A stretch of DNA of 64,000 nt, from positions 311,695 through 375,694 of the forward strand of contig NZ_LMKN01000009.1 in assembly GCF_001421535.1 (NCBI RefSeq), in the 5' to 3' direction. Shown one piece after another: positions 18,798 to 26,732 of this stretch (positions are counted from its first letter, which is position 1; every line of letters starts with the position of its first letter). A program made the translations under genes and the position numbers. Under the pieces are notes generated by a model. That model made no database searches and was not told where the DNA came from. It was given only the letters and a program-made list of their open reading frames with translations. The stretch is from Sphingomonas sp. Leaf20. Lineage in GTDB: Bacteria > Pseudomonadota > Alphaproteobacteria > Sphingomonadales > Sphingomonadaceae.

Positions 18798-19516
18798 TCC
18801 TGTGCCCGATGCCCCGCACTATTCTGATCGTCGACGACGATCCTCATATTCGTCAGTTGCTCGTGTTTGCGTTCGACAAGGCCGGGCTCGGCGCGATCGA
18901 GGCGGCGGACGGCGAAGCCGCGCTGGCGCTTGTCGAAACGCATGCACCCGACCTTGTCGTGCTCGACATCAACATGCCCCGGATGGACGGGCTGGAGGTG
19001 TGTCGACGCGTCCGTGGTGGACAGGGCAGGGCGGACATACCGATCCTCTTCCTGTCGAGCCGCGACGACGAGATTGACCGGGTGCTCGGCATCGAGCTCG
19101 GCGCCGACGACTATGTGGTGAAGCCGTTTTCGCCGCGCGAGGTGGTAGCGCGGGTCATGGCGATCCTGCGACGCACGTCCGCGCGGGTACCGAACACCGA
19201 GGACGGGCGCGATCTGTCGCACGGTCGGTTGCGGCTCGATCTGGAGGGCTGGCGCGCGCTCTGGAACGAGATCGAGATCGCGCTGACCGTTACCGAGTTC
19301 CAAATCCTCCGGCTGCTCGCGTCGATGCCGGGTCGGGTATTCAGCCGCGACGCGATCATCGACCGGCTGCATGGCCCCGGTTTCGCCGTTACCGACCGGA
19401 CGATCGACAGCCACATCCGCAACATGCGCGGCAAGTTCGCGAAGGCGGGCGCAGACGACCTGATCGAGACGCGCGCCGGGATCGGCTATCGTCTCGGATC
19501 GTGCACGGGCGCATGA
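18794..19516 (+). CDS. OmpR-family response regulator
   Basis: This 240-aa regulator has a receiver domain (TILIVDDDPHIRQLL, phosphoacceptor Asp in VVLDINMPRMDG, switch Lys in YVVKPFSPRE) followed by a winged-helix DNA-binding domain (LTVTEFQILRLLASMPGRVF, then TDRTIDSHIRNMRGKF). ATG 18794 overlaps the preceding stop as ATGA; ATG 18809 (MPRTILIV) is the alternative start. The next gene is its kinase, overlapping by ATGA at 19513-19516. Confidence 0.9.
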   Translation: MILCPMPRTILIVDDDPHIRQLLVFAFDKAGLGAIEAADGEAALALVETHAPDLVVLDINMPRMDGLEVCRRVRGGQGRADIPILFLSSRDDEIDRVLGIELGADDYVVKPFSPREVVARVMAILRRTSARVPNTEDGRDLSHGRLRLDLEGWRALWNEIEIALTVTEFQILRLLASMPGRVFSRDAIIDRLHGPGFAVTDRTIDSHIRNMRGKFAKAGADDLIETRAGIGYRLGSCTGA

Positions 19517-21093
19517 TCGGCAAGGCCAAAGACTGGGCGAAAGGCCACTGGCCCCGGTTGCGGTTGCGGACGATCCTGTTTGCGACATTATTCCTGGTCG
19601 CCGCGCTTCCCGGCTTCGGCGCGGTGTTCCTGCGCGTCTACGAGAACACGCTCGTTCGCCAGACCGAGGCAGAACTGGTCGCGCAGGGAGCGGCGCTGTC
19701 CGCGACCGCGGCGGCGCTCTGGCCTGCCGCACCGCCGGGTCGGGCCGCGGCTTACGAAGTTGCAGGCGGGGACAACCCTTATAGCGTCCGGGCACCCGCA
19801 TCCGGCATCGACCTCAGCACGACGCCGATTCGCGCAGAGCGGCCACCGGTTGCGATAGGCGCCAAACCATTTTCCGACGCGGTGGCCGTCGCCGCGCGTC
19901 TTTCGCCGATCATCGACGCCACGCGGTCCACGACTTTGGCGTCTATTATCTTGCTCGATCGCAACGGCAGCATCGTCGCCGGGAGTTCGGCCGTCGGCAG
20001 CTACGCCCAGCTTTCTGAAGTTGCCGCAGCACTGGCCGGCAACGCCTCGACCGTCCTTCGTCGCAACGGCGCATACCGCGCGACCTATCGCTTCGAATGG
20101 CTATCCCGAGCCGCAGCGATACGTGTCCATTACGCGCGCCCGATCATCGTCGGCGACCGCGTAGTCGGCGTGGTCCTGCTGTCGCGTTCCGCCCGTGCGC
20201 TGTTCCGGGGATTGTATGAAGACCGCGGCAAGATAGCGCTGGGCATCGCTACGATCTTCGCGCTGCTCGTGATGTTGAGCGGCGTCATTTCCCGAGGCGT
20301 CACTCGCCCGATCGAGCAACTTGGGGCGGCGACGCGCGCAGTCGCGAGCGGACGCGGTCGTGTCCCCGATCCGTCACCGACTGCGGCGATCGAGATTCAG
20401 GGTCTCTACGCCGATTTTGCGGTGATGGCGGCGGCGATCGAGCGTCGTTCGCGCTATCTCCGCGACTTCGCCCACGCGGTCAGCCACGAGTTCAAGACCC
20501 CGCTCGCCAGCATCCGTGGTGCGGTGGAGTTGCTTCAGGATCACCCGGATATGGCGCCGGAGGATCGACGTCGTTTCCTCGCCAACGCCGATGCGGATGC
20601 GCGCCGTCTCGCGTTGCTGGTCACGCGGTTACTGGATCTCGCACGCGCCGACATGGCTGAGCCAGATGAAGAAAGGACCGATGCCGCCCAGGTATTGACG
20701 CGGGTTGCAGATACTTTGCAAACGGCCAGCTTCTCGATCGAAATCGTGAGCTTAGCTGTCCAGCCAATTGTTACTATTCCAGCAACGACTTTGGAAGCCG
20801 TACTCGCGACGCTTGTGGAAAACAGTAGGCAGGCTGGTGCCCAATCCGTGACGATCCAGTTGTCGACCACAAATACTCGATTGGAAGTTCGCGTGAACGA
20901 CGACGGGCCCGGCGTTCCGCTGGCTGATCGGGGCCGGCTGTTCGAGCCATTCTTCACAACGAAGCGGGATACAGGTGGGACCGGTCTCGGACTTGCAATA
21001 TCCCGTTCTCTTATTGAAGCCCAGAAGGGCAGTTTGACCATATCGGATACCGAGATAACCACCTTTGTTATTCGTACCCCGTTGGCGCATTAG
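19513..21093 (+). CDS. Sensor histidine kinase
   Basis: This 526-aa membrane kinase has a first membrane helix (about residues 20-40), a periplasmic sensor loop to about 240, and a second helix followed by HAMP. The phosphoacceptor His is in FAHAVSHEFKTPLASIRG, and the ATPase has its N box (TLVENSRQAGA), DDGPGVP, FFTTKRDTGGTGLGLAIS. The domain order resembles CreC-type kinases. The ATG at 19513 overlaps the response-regulator stop. The three coupled genes from 17196 form one operon. The signal is unknown. Confidence 0.92.
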   Translation: MIGKAKDWAKGHWPRLRLRTILFATLFLVAALPGFGAVFLRVYENTLVRQTEAELVAQGAALSATAAALWPAAPPGRAAAYEVAGGDNPYSVRAPASGIDLSTTPIRAERPPVAIGAKPFSDAVAVAARLSPIIDATRSTTLASIILLDRNGSIVAGSSAVGSYAQLSEVAAALAGNASTVLRRNGAYRATYRFEWLSRAAAIRVHYARPIIVGDRVVGVVLLSRSARALFRGLYEDRGKIALGIATIFALLVMLSGVISRGVTRPIEQLGAATRAVASGRGRVPDPSPTAAIEIQGLYADFAVMAAAIERRSRYLRDFAHAVSHEFKTPLASIRGAVELLQDHPDMAPEDRRRFLANADADARRLALLVTRLLDLARADMAEPDEERTDAAQVLTRVADTLQTASFSIEIVSLAVQPIVTIPATTLEAVLATLVENSRQAGAQSVTIQLSTTNTRLEVRVNDDGPGVPLADRGRLFEPFFTTKRDTGGTGLGLAISRSLIEAQKGSLTISDTEITTFVIRTPLAH

Positions 21094-21173
21094 TAAACGA
21101 CGAGCACAACGAGGTTCACACGCCAATCATGTAAACTGATCCTGGCTGGGCTCTTGCTCCCACGCATCCTGAA

Positions 21174-21410
21174 TCAAGCGGACAGCCAATCAGACTCGGC
21201 ATCATCGACCGCAGCAAACATGTCGCCTTCGGCCTGCATGGCGCTGAGGTGCTTCCGCACGGCTTCAGGATTTCCATTGCGCGGGAAACGGCGATCAGCG
21301 ACGGCTCCGATCGCAAGCTGACCGACCAGATCGCTTCGATCTTTCTGCGTGATCAGCCACTGGCCGAAGGCGGGCCTGGGGTCCTGATGGTCGTCGTGGT
21401 GATCAGTCAT
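21174..21410 (-). CDS. YozE/SAM-like small protein (78 aa)
   Basis: This small soluble protein has a pattern resembling the YozE SAM-like fold: FGQWLITQKDRSDLVGQLAI, an acidic/aromatic turn at DRRFPRNGNPEAVRKHL, and a C-terminal acidic helix. GGAGAGCC precedes the ATG. An SOS-box-like sequence lies about 47 bp upstream and could regulate it as well as the umuD side. Family assignment is tentative. Confidence 0.5.
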   Translation of the reverse strand: MTDHHDDHQDPRPAFGQWLITQKDRSDLVGQLAIGAVADRRFPRNGNPEAVRKHLSAMQAEGDMFAAVDDAESDWLSA

Positions 21411-21456
21411 CGTAGCGGCTCTCCAATCGTTAACTTACCAATCGCATCCGATTGAT

Positions 21457-21471
21457 GTTCTTGCAATGTTC
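21457..21471 (+). promoter_or_regulatory. Alphaproteobacterial LexA (SOS) box
   Basis: GTTCTTGCAATGTTC is an exact match to the GTTC-N7-GTTC operator used by alphaproteobacterial LexA. It lies between the divergent YozE-like gene and the umuDC locus, so damage-inducible expression of one or both sides is expected. Confidence 0.65.
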
Positions 21472-21608
21472 TTGCGAATCGAACCGGATCGCGCTCAGCT
21501 AGGGACACGCCACGACCGGCGACTCGACATTGATGGAGCGATGGAATGCAGCACGATCTGCGGCTGAGAGAGGCTGCTCGCGTAATATAAGACAACTTTT
21601 ATCCAGCT

Positions 21609-21749
21609 GTGGATCCTGTACCGTTCAGCTTCGACGAGGCGGAGCGGTTCGGGTCCGTGGAGTCCCGGCAAGCCGTCGGCGCCGCTCAAGACGCGCGATC
21701 CGTGTTGACCGTCCGGCACGACCAGCTCCTCTTCGCCGCGATTCTCTAG
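21609..21749 (+). CDS. Possible small ORF upstream of umuD (46 aa)
   Basis: A GTG-started frame encodes VDPVPFSFDEAERFGSV... and ends QLLFAAIL, two bases before the chosen umuD start. Its composition looks coding and it lies between the SOS box and umuD, but I know no family and see no clear ribosome site. It could equally be leader sequence. Confidence 0.25.
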   Translation: MDPVPFSFDEAERFGSVESRQAVGAAQDARSVLTVRHDQLLFAAIL

Positions 21750-21751
21750 GC

Positions 21752-22228
21752 GTGCTCTCAAGGAACCACGGTCGCCCGGTCGTTGTGCCGCTCAACCGTC
21801 GCGATGACGTGGTGCGGCTTCACGACGTCCCCTTCGAACTGGTGCCGTGCGAGGTGCCGTTCTTCCTAGTCGCCACGCCGGCAGGGTTTCCGTCGCCTGC
21901 GCAGGACGACATGCAGGAGCCGATAGACTTGAGCGCGTGGCTCATTGAGCATCCAGCCGCGAGCTACGTCATGCGCGTCGAGGGAAGGTCTATGGCAGGC
22001 GCCGGAATCATCGACGGCGATCTGCTCGTCGTAAACCGCGCCAAGTCGGCAAAAACGGGCGCGATCGTTGTCGCGCTGGTGCACGGCGAGCGGACTTTGA
22101 AGCGGTTGCGCTTTGTCGACGGCCGTCACTGGCTCGTCCCCGAGGCCGAAGGGTTTGCGGACATCCTGGTCGACGAGCATGTCGAGATATGGGGCACGGT
22201 CGTCGGCGTCGCGCGCAAGATGGCATGA
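21752..22228 (+). CDS. umuD: UmuD-like S24 peptidase (SOS mutagenesis)
   Basis: This self-cleaving UmuD homologue of about 158 aa has an Ala-Gly cleavage context at [12 protein letters not shown], the catalytic Ser in [12 protein letters not shown] and the catalytic Lys in [10 protein letters not shown]. UmuD' would form polymerase V with UmuC. The start is uncertain: GTG 21752 is used, but GTGs at 21785 and 21809 also give plausible UmuD lengths. Its stop overlaps the umuC start (ATGA at 22225). umuC is broken, so functional Pol V is unlikely. Confidence 0.85.
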   Translation: MLSRNHGRPVVVPLNRRDDVVRLHDVPFELVPCEVPFFLVATPAGFPSPAQDDMQEPIDLSAWLIEHPAASYVMRVEGRSMAGAGIIDGDLLVVNRAKSAKTGAIVVALVHGERTLKRLRFVDGRHWLVPEAEGFADILVDEHVEIWGTVVGVARKMA

Positions 22229-23206
22229 GCGCGCCGATCGCCCTGATCGACTGCAACAACTACTATGTATCATGCGAGCGCGCCTTCGATGCCAGCTTGG
22301 TCGGCGTCCCGGTCATCGTCCTATCGAACAACGACGGTTGCGATCGCTCGCTCGGCCGAGGCGAAGGCGCTTGGGATCAAGATGGACGATCCGATCCACC
22401 ACCTGCGCGATAAGGTGAAGCGGGACGGCATCCAGGTTCGTTCATCGAACTACGCGTTGTACGGGACATGCAGCGCTGCGTGATCGCCGCGTGCGAGTCC
22501 TTTGCCCGCGACTTCGAGATATACTCGATCGACGAGACGTTCCTTGATCTCGCCGGGTTCGAGGGCCGGGATCTCGTCGCCCACGCCAACGCCATGCGTG
22601 CTCAGGTCCAGCTATTGATCACGATCCCGACCTGCGTCGGCATCGCGGAGACGAAAACGCTCGCTAACCTGGCGAACGTGGCGGCCAAGAAGAACCCGCA
22701 GTTTGGCGGTGTGGCCGAGCTTCGTGAGCAAGGCGTGCGGCACGATGTGATGCACGCCTTCGCGGTCGGAGACGTGTGGGGCGTCGGCGGTGCGACCGCA
22801 CGCAAGCTGACCGACCTGGGGATCCACACCGCTGGTGCTTTGCGAGACATGCCGATGAAGCAGGCCCGCGCCGTCGGGACGGTCGTTCTTGAGCGGCTGG
22901 TGGCCGAGCTACGCGGGGTGCCGTCCAATGCGGTCGAAGCGGTCGAGCCGCGGCGGAAGGGCATGGCCGTCACACGGTCGTTCGGAACGCCGATCTGTGA
23001 CTTCGAGCGAATGAGGGGCGCGCTGTCGCAATACGCACTGCGCGCCGGGGAGAAGCTGCGATCGCACGGGCTGGTCGCTGCGCGGCTGACCACGTTCTTC
23101 CATACCAACAAGCATAAGCCTGACCGACCGCAGTACGGCGGGTCGAGAATGGTGACGCTGCACCCAATGACCAACGACAGCCTTGAACTGATCGCGGCGG
23201 CTAGGC
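22225..23206 (+). pseudogene. umuC: umuC N-terminal three-quarters, frameshifted and truncated
   Basis: This is a Y-family polymerase subunit fragment. Frame 1 opens with [19 protein letters not shown] and breaks after SNNDGC. The next frame gives [14 protein letters not shown] and SSNYALYG, and a second shift restores the first frame at about 22465 (YSIDETFLDLAGF, with catalytic Asp-Glu). Two lesions of about -2 and -1 bases explain this. Homology then stops at SLELIAAAR (23206). The missing C-terminus lies on the opposite strand at 32719-33011. Together the pieces make about 425 codons, the length of E. coli UmuC (422). Confidence 0.9.
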
Positions 23207-23884
23207 ATGGTCGGATGCTGGCCGCGTCGCCTTGATGTCATTGCTTCTAACCGCAGCCTCAATAATCTGGCTTCTTGAGTGATTGCCCAAAGTAAGCAGA
23301 TTACCGTTCGTGTCACGAACGGGAGTCCGAGGAGTCGATGGTGGCTCGCCGACTGATACGCGCCCGATGGTAATCGGTCGTCCGCCCACATCACGCGTCA
23401 ACACCAAGGTTGCCGCCGAGGAGCCGACGAGATCGAGCCGGTGGAGCACGCCGTGTGGCAGCCGGTAGAGCGCGCCTTCAGCAAAAGTCTCTTGGTGCTT
23501 CTCGACAAGCCGCAGATACCGACCGCTACGTCGAAGGGCGGACCCTCCATAACTGTAGGACACCTCCAACGCCTCGTACGTGCCGTTGATGTCTGGAACG
23601 GCATCATAGATCGTCTGCCCGACGGCCCCATCGACCACGAAGCTCTCGTAATCGAAAGTGTGGTCATGCACCTCCAAACCGTCTTGCTTAAAATGAAAGC
23701 GCTCGTCCCAGAGATGTAACCGCAACGCACACCCGGCTTCGTCCTCAACCCTCGCTCCGAGAAAGTTGAGCGGATGGCGTCGAACTTCCGACCCGTGAAA
23801 CACGGATTGCCTGAGCGCGGTCTCAAAGTTACCGGACCTTGCTGCCGCTATCAGCACGGCGAACTCGCATTCGAGATCAACCAT
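23201..23884 (-). CDS. Cupin-like hypothetical protein
   Basis: This 227-aa soluble protein shows a beta-rich pattern with a possible cupin metal site: LHLWDERFHFKQDGLEVHDH, later LPHGVLHRLDL. Spacing resembles cysteine-dioxygenase-like cupins, but I cannot name a family. Its start overlaps the end of an upstream two-helix membrane gene by 8 bp, so the two are co-translated. The stop codon lies within the CTAGGC sequence at the proposed inversion breakpoint. Function unknown; a defence or signalling pair is a reasonable hypothesis given the neighbours. Confidence 0.6.
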   Translation of the reverse strand: MVDLECEFAVLIAAARSGNFETALRQSVFHGSEVRRHPLNFLGARVEDEAGCALRLHLWDERFHFKQDGLEVHDHTFDYESFVVDGAVGQTIYDAVPDINGTYEALEVSYSYGGSALRRSGRYLRLVEKHQETFAEGALYRLPHGVLHRLDLVGSSAATLVLTRDVGGRPITIGRVSVGEPPSTPRTPVRDTNGNLLTLGNHSRSQIIEAAVRSNDIKATRPASDHA

Positions 23885-24887
23885 AAGGCCGCTCCGGCCT
23901 CTCGACGCCTTCCACGATGGCGGCTCGATCCTCGTTGGTCAGTGTTATTAAAAGGGATAACGCTATCAGTAGTCCATCAACGTTTGCGGGCTCAAGAGGC
24001 GTGGGAACGACTGCGAGCGAGAGATCAAGCGACTTCGCTCGCCTTGCCTCGTTCCTGAACTCCTCGTGGTAGGAAGCATAGAACTTCGATCGACTTGAGC
24101 AGACAATGCCCGGCCACTTAGGGTCTTCGCGCGTCATGATCAGCCGATCGTCGGACATGTCGAGACGGAACAGGGCGAAGTCACTCTTCAGATGTAGCTT
24201 CACGTCGAAGAAATGATTGGCGTTGTTGAGCCTTGCGGCGGCAAGGATGGTCGCCAGTATTTCGTTTTGGATGCGCGCTGCGGTCCATGTTCCCTTCGCG
24301 TCTCGCAACGACCCCCGATAATGGGCGTAGTCAGCCAGCATCACTGTATCGGTAGGATCCGGCAGAAGCATATGCAATGTTCTAAGCACCGAATCCCTCC
24401 GTCCCGCTGCGTCCAGTGCGGGCATCACGTCGCTCCTCATAAATCTGCCCGATCTGCCACGAAACCAGTAGTTCTTGGTATCGGCTATTGGTGTCTCGAG
24501 AAGCTCGTGGATGTTCCAGGGCTGGATCGCTGCGATGTCCTCCTCAAAGTGCGCTTTGGGCGAGATCAGCCAAAGGAGAAAAGAGCTGACCATTGCGACC
24601 ACAACACCGGCCGCGAGATTATCGACGATACTCTCGCCAAAGGACCAGTACCAACGTTCAGACGAGCAGGAAGCCTTTACCAGCCGCATCAGCTCGGTTC
24701 CCACTCTCACCTGATGCTCTTCGCACTTGGGATGGTCAAGCCAAACCCGCAAAGCCACCAAGGCCAAAAAAATGATAAACAACAGGGAGTTGAACGCGAT
24801 CAGGGCGCGACCGAGCACACGGTAAGGCCGCACCGTACTCAGCGCAAATCTCTTCGTCCGTTCGAGAATGTTCATCGCGGCGACCAT
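23877..24887 (-). CDS. Two-helix membrane protein with cytosolic domain
   Basis: This protein of about 336 aa has two strong membrane helices near the N-terminus (ALIAFNSLLFIIFLALVAL and NLAAGVVVAMVSSFLLWLI). A cytosolic domain of about 210 residues follows, with NYWFRGRSGRFMRSDV, LHMLLPDPTDTVML and YAHYRGSL. The layout resembles two-helix effectors found near bacterial immune genes, but no family is recognised. The start is uncertain: ATG 24887 or 24875, or a TTG at 24911, none with a good ribosome site. It overlaps the cupin-like gene downstream. Confidence 0.6.
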   Translation of the reverse strand: MVAAMNILERTKRFALSTVRPYRVLGRALIAFNSLLFIIFLALVALRVWLDHPKCEEHQVRVGTELMRLVKASCSSERWYWSFGESIVDNLAAGVVVAMVSSFLLWLISPKAHFEEDIAAIQPWNIHELLETPIADTKNYWFRGRSGRFMRSDVMPALDAAGRRDSVLRTLHMLLPDPTDTVMLADYAHYRGSLRDAKGTWTAARIQNEILATILAAARLNNANHFFDVKLHLKSDFALFRLDMSDDRLIMTREDPKWPGIVCSSRSKFYASYHEEFRNEARRAKSLDLSLAVVPTPLEPANVDGLLIALSLLITLTNEDRAAIVEGVERPERPYG

Positions 24888-25391
24888 GGCGAGGTCGGGG
24901 TCAGGACTCAAGGTTAAGGTGCGCGATTTGGAATTGGGGTACCTGGCGCGTCACCTACTTTGATGCCGTGCTTATGTTGACGGCAGCGGTAATATTTGAT
25001 GGTGAACCGACTTTTAGCACGGTTTGCACCCGGTTGGGGTGCGAGCGGACATCGCGGCAAGAAATTGGACCAGCCTCTTTGTCGGCTCGCCCGCTACCTG
25101 ACGACGGTGCGCGCAGCGAAGTTGGCTAATGTGGTGCATGACTCTGCGCATCACAGTCGACTGTTGCAGCTCAACTTGGGGCAATCGCGATGACGCCATC
25201 GCGAGAAGCAAGCGGAAAGGCTGACGATCGTCTCTTCGGGCGTTCGGAGGCGACAGGAGCGGCGCCGCGGACGTTTGGCAGGTATCAGGCGGGCGCGAGC
25301 GCGTTCGCTCGGGTCGAGCCGGTCTGGTAACGGCGCCCCGCTTCCACATTTTCGCTGGTCGGTGGCAGACCCGTACATTAGGCAAGAAGCC
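24888..25391. other. Divergent intergenic region before the macro/PurZ-like operon
   Basis: About 500 bp without a convincing gene. It should contain the promoters of the leftward membrane/cupin pair and of the rightward three-gene operon. A TTGACG at 24977 has no -10 element at suitable spacing, so I assign no promoter. Confidence 0.4.
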
Positions 25392-26732
25392 ATGGACGCT
25401 CGGACCGCGATAAGATGGACGAACAAATCGGCGCTGGCCCTGTCGGCGAACGACGATCCGATAGCGGTCATTCAGGGTGCTGCGCGATCCCTGGTCTTGA
25501 AAGCACGCGAGCGGGGTTGGGAGGGGCCGCCCTTCAATCCCTTGAAAATTGTCGAGATGCTCGGAGCAACCGCATCGGCCAACGCGAACATCGCCGATGC
25601 ACGTTTAATCCCTTCGAGCGACGGACCCGTCATCGAATACAATCCGCAGCAGGCGCGCGAGCGCGTGCGTTTTTCGATAGCTCACGAGGTCGCCCACATG
25701 CTCTTTCCGGATTGGGCGGAGGAGGTGCGCAACCGTGGCGGTAGTCCGTCACCTGACGACTGGCAGTTGGAAATGCTGTGCAACATCGCGGCGTCGGAGT
25801 TCGTGCTGCCCATCGGCAGCCTTCCACACGGTATCGCCAACGCAACGATCGAAGATCTGATGCGGGAACGACGCAGCTTTGATGTTTCCACCGAGGCGTT
25901 CCTTATCCGCTTCGCTAACGTCACCGAGGCGCCCGTCTCGGTCTTTTTCGCCTCTCCCGGTGAGAGCGAGGAGACGGGACGATATTACCGGATCGACTAC
26001 TCCGTGGCGTCCCCGCTCGCTCCTTGGACTTTAACTCAAGGAAGAACACTGCCACGCACCAGCGCAGCCTACTCGTGCACGGCGATTGGGCACACGGACC
26101 GGGCCGATGAAAGCTGGTTCACGGGGCAAACAAGCCGCATCGAGTACGTGGGCATTTCAGGCTATCCCGGATCCCGCTATCCACGGGTCGCCGGTGTCGT
26201 CCGACACGAGGCGTCCGATGGCGACAAGACGCCAATAAGATATGTGCATGGCGACGTCACCAAGCCCTTGGGACCTGGTCCGCGGATCATCTGTCAGCTG
26301 GTCAACGATCGGGCAATACGCTGGGGCGGCGGCGTCGCCAAATCGTTCGCAAGACGGTATCCCGAGGCGGAGGCCGCTTTCAGCGAAGGCGTCATGAAGG
26401 TGCCGCCTCGTGAAAGGCTTGGTCGGGTCGTGACGGTTCCCTTGAACCATGAGATTCGGCTTGCCAGCATCGTAGGGCAGGAAGGCTATGGACCGTCGTT
26501 GTTTCCGCGGATCCGATACAGCGCTCTTCAGGGGGGGCTTGCCGAGATTGCGGAGATAGCCGCCGCGTCTCACGCGAGCGTCCACATGCCGAGGATCGGG
26601 GCGGGATCGGCAGGAGGCGAATGGGGAGTGATTGAGGAGATGGTCGAGGACGAGTTCGTCCGGCGAGGTGTTCCGGTTACTGTCTACGATCTTCCTCCGC
26701 GTCGCCAGCAGTTGGATTTGTTCGGCGGATGA
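25392..26732 (+). CDS. ImmA/IrrE metallopeptidase-macrodomain fusion
   Basis: In this 446-aa protein, residues about 20-240 are an ImmA/IrrE-like zinc peptidase with HExxH at 98-102 (AHEVAHMLFPD) and a likely third ligand Glu127 (WQLEMLCNIAASEFVLP). Residues about 277-436 are a macrodomain: YVHGDVTKPLG, IICQLVNDRAIRWGGGVAKSF, RIGAGSAGGEWG, as in DarG-type ADP-ribosyl hydrolases. ATG 25392 fits the domain start; an upstream extension is arginine-rich and unlikely. Its stop overlaps the next gene (ATGA at 26729). One protein could thus pair proteolysis with removal or sensing of ADP-ribose; this is inferred. Confidence 0.85.
   Translation: MDARTAIRWTNKSALALSANDDPIAVIQGAARSLVLKARERGWEGPPFNPLKIVEMLGATASANANIADARLIPSSDGPVIEYNPQQARERVRFSIAHEVAHMLFPDWAEEVRNRGGSPSPDDWQLEMLCNIAASEFVLPIGSLPHGIANATIEDLMRERRSFDVSTEAFLIRFANVTEAPVSVFFASPGESEETGRYYRIDYSVASPLAPWTLTQGRTLPRTSAAYSCTAIGHTDRADESWFTGQTSRIEYVGISGYPGSRYPRVAGVVRHEASDGDKTPIRYVHGDVTKPLGPGPRIICQLVNDRAIRWGGGVAKSFARRYPEAEAAFSEGVMKVPPRERLGRVVTVPLNHEIRLASIVGQEGYGPSLFPRIRYSALQGGLAEIAEIAAASHASVHMPRIGAGSAGGEWGVIEEMVEDEFVRRGVPVTVYDLPPRRQQLDLFGG

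Noticed and set aside
24977..24995. TTGACG / TAATAT promoter for the three-gene operon
   Set aside because: Only 7 bp separate the elements, far below the usual 16-18 bp.
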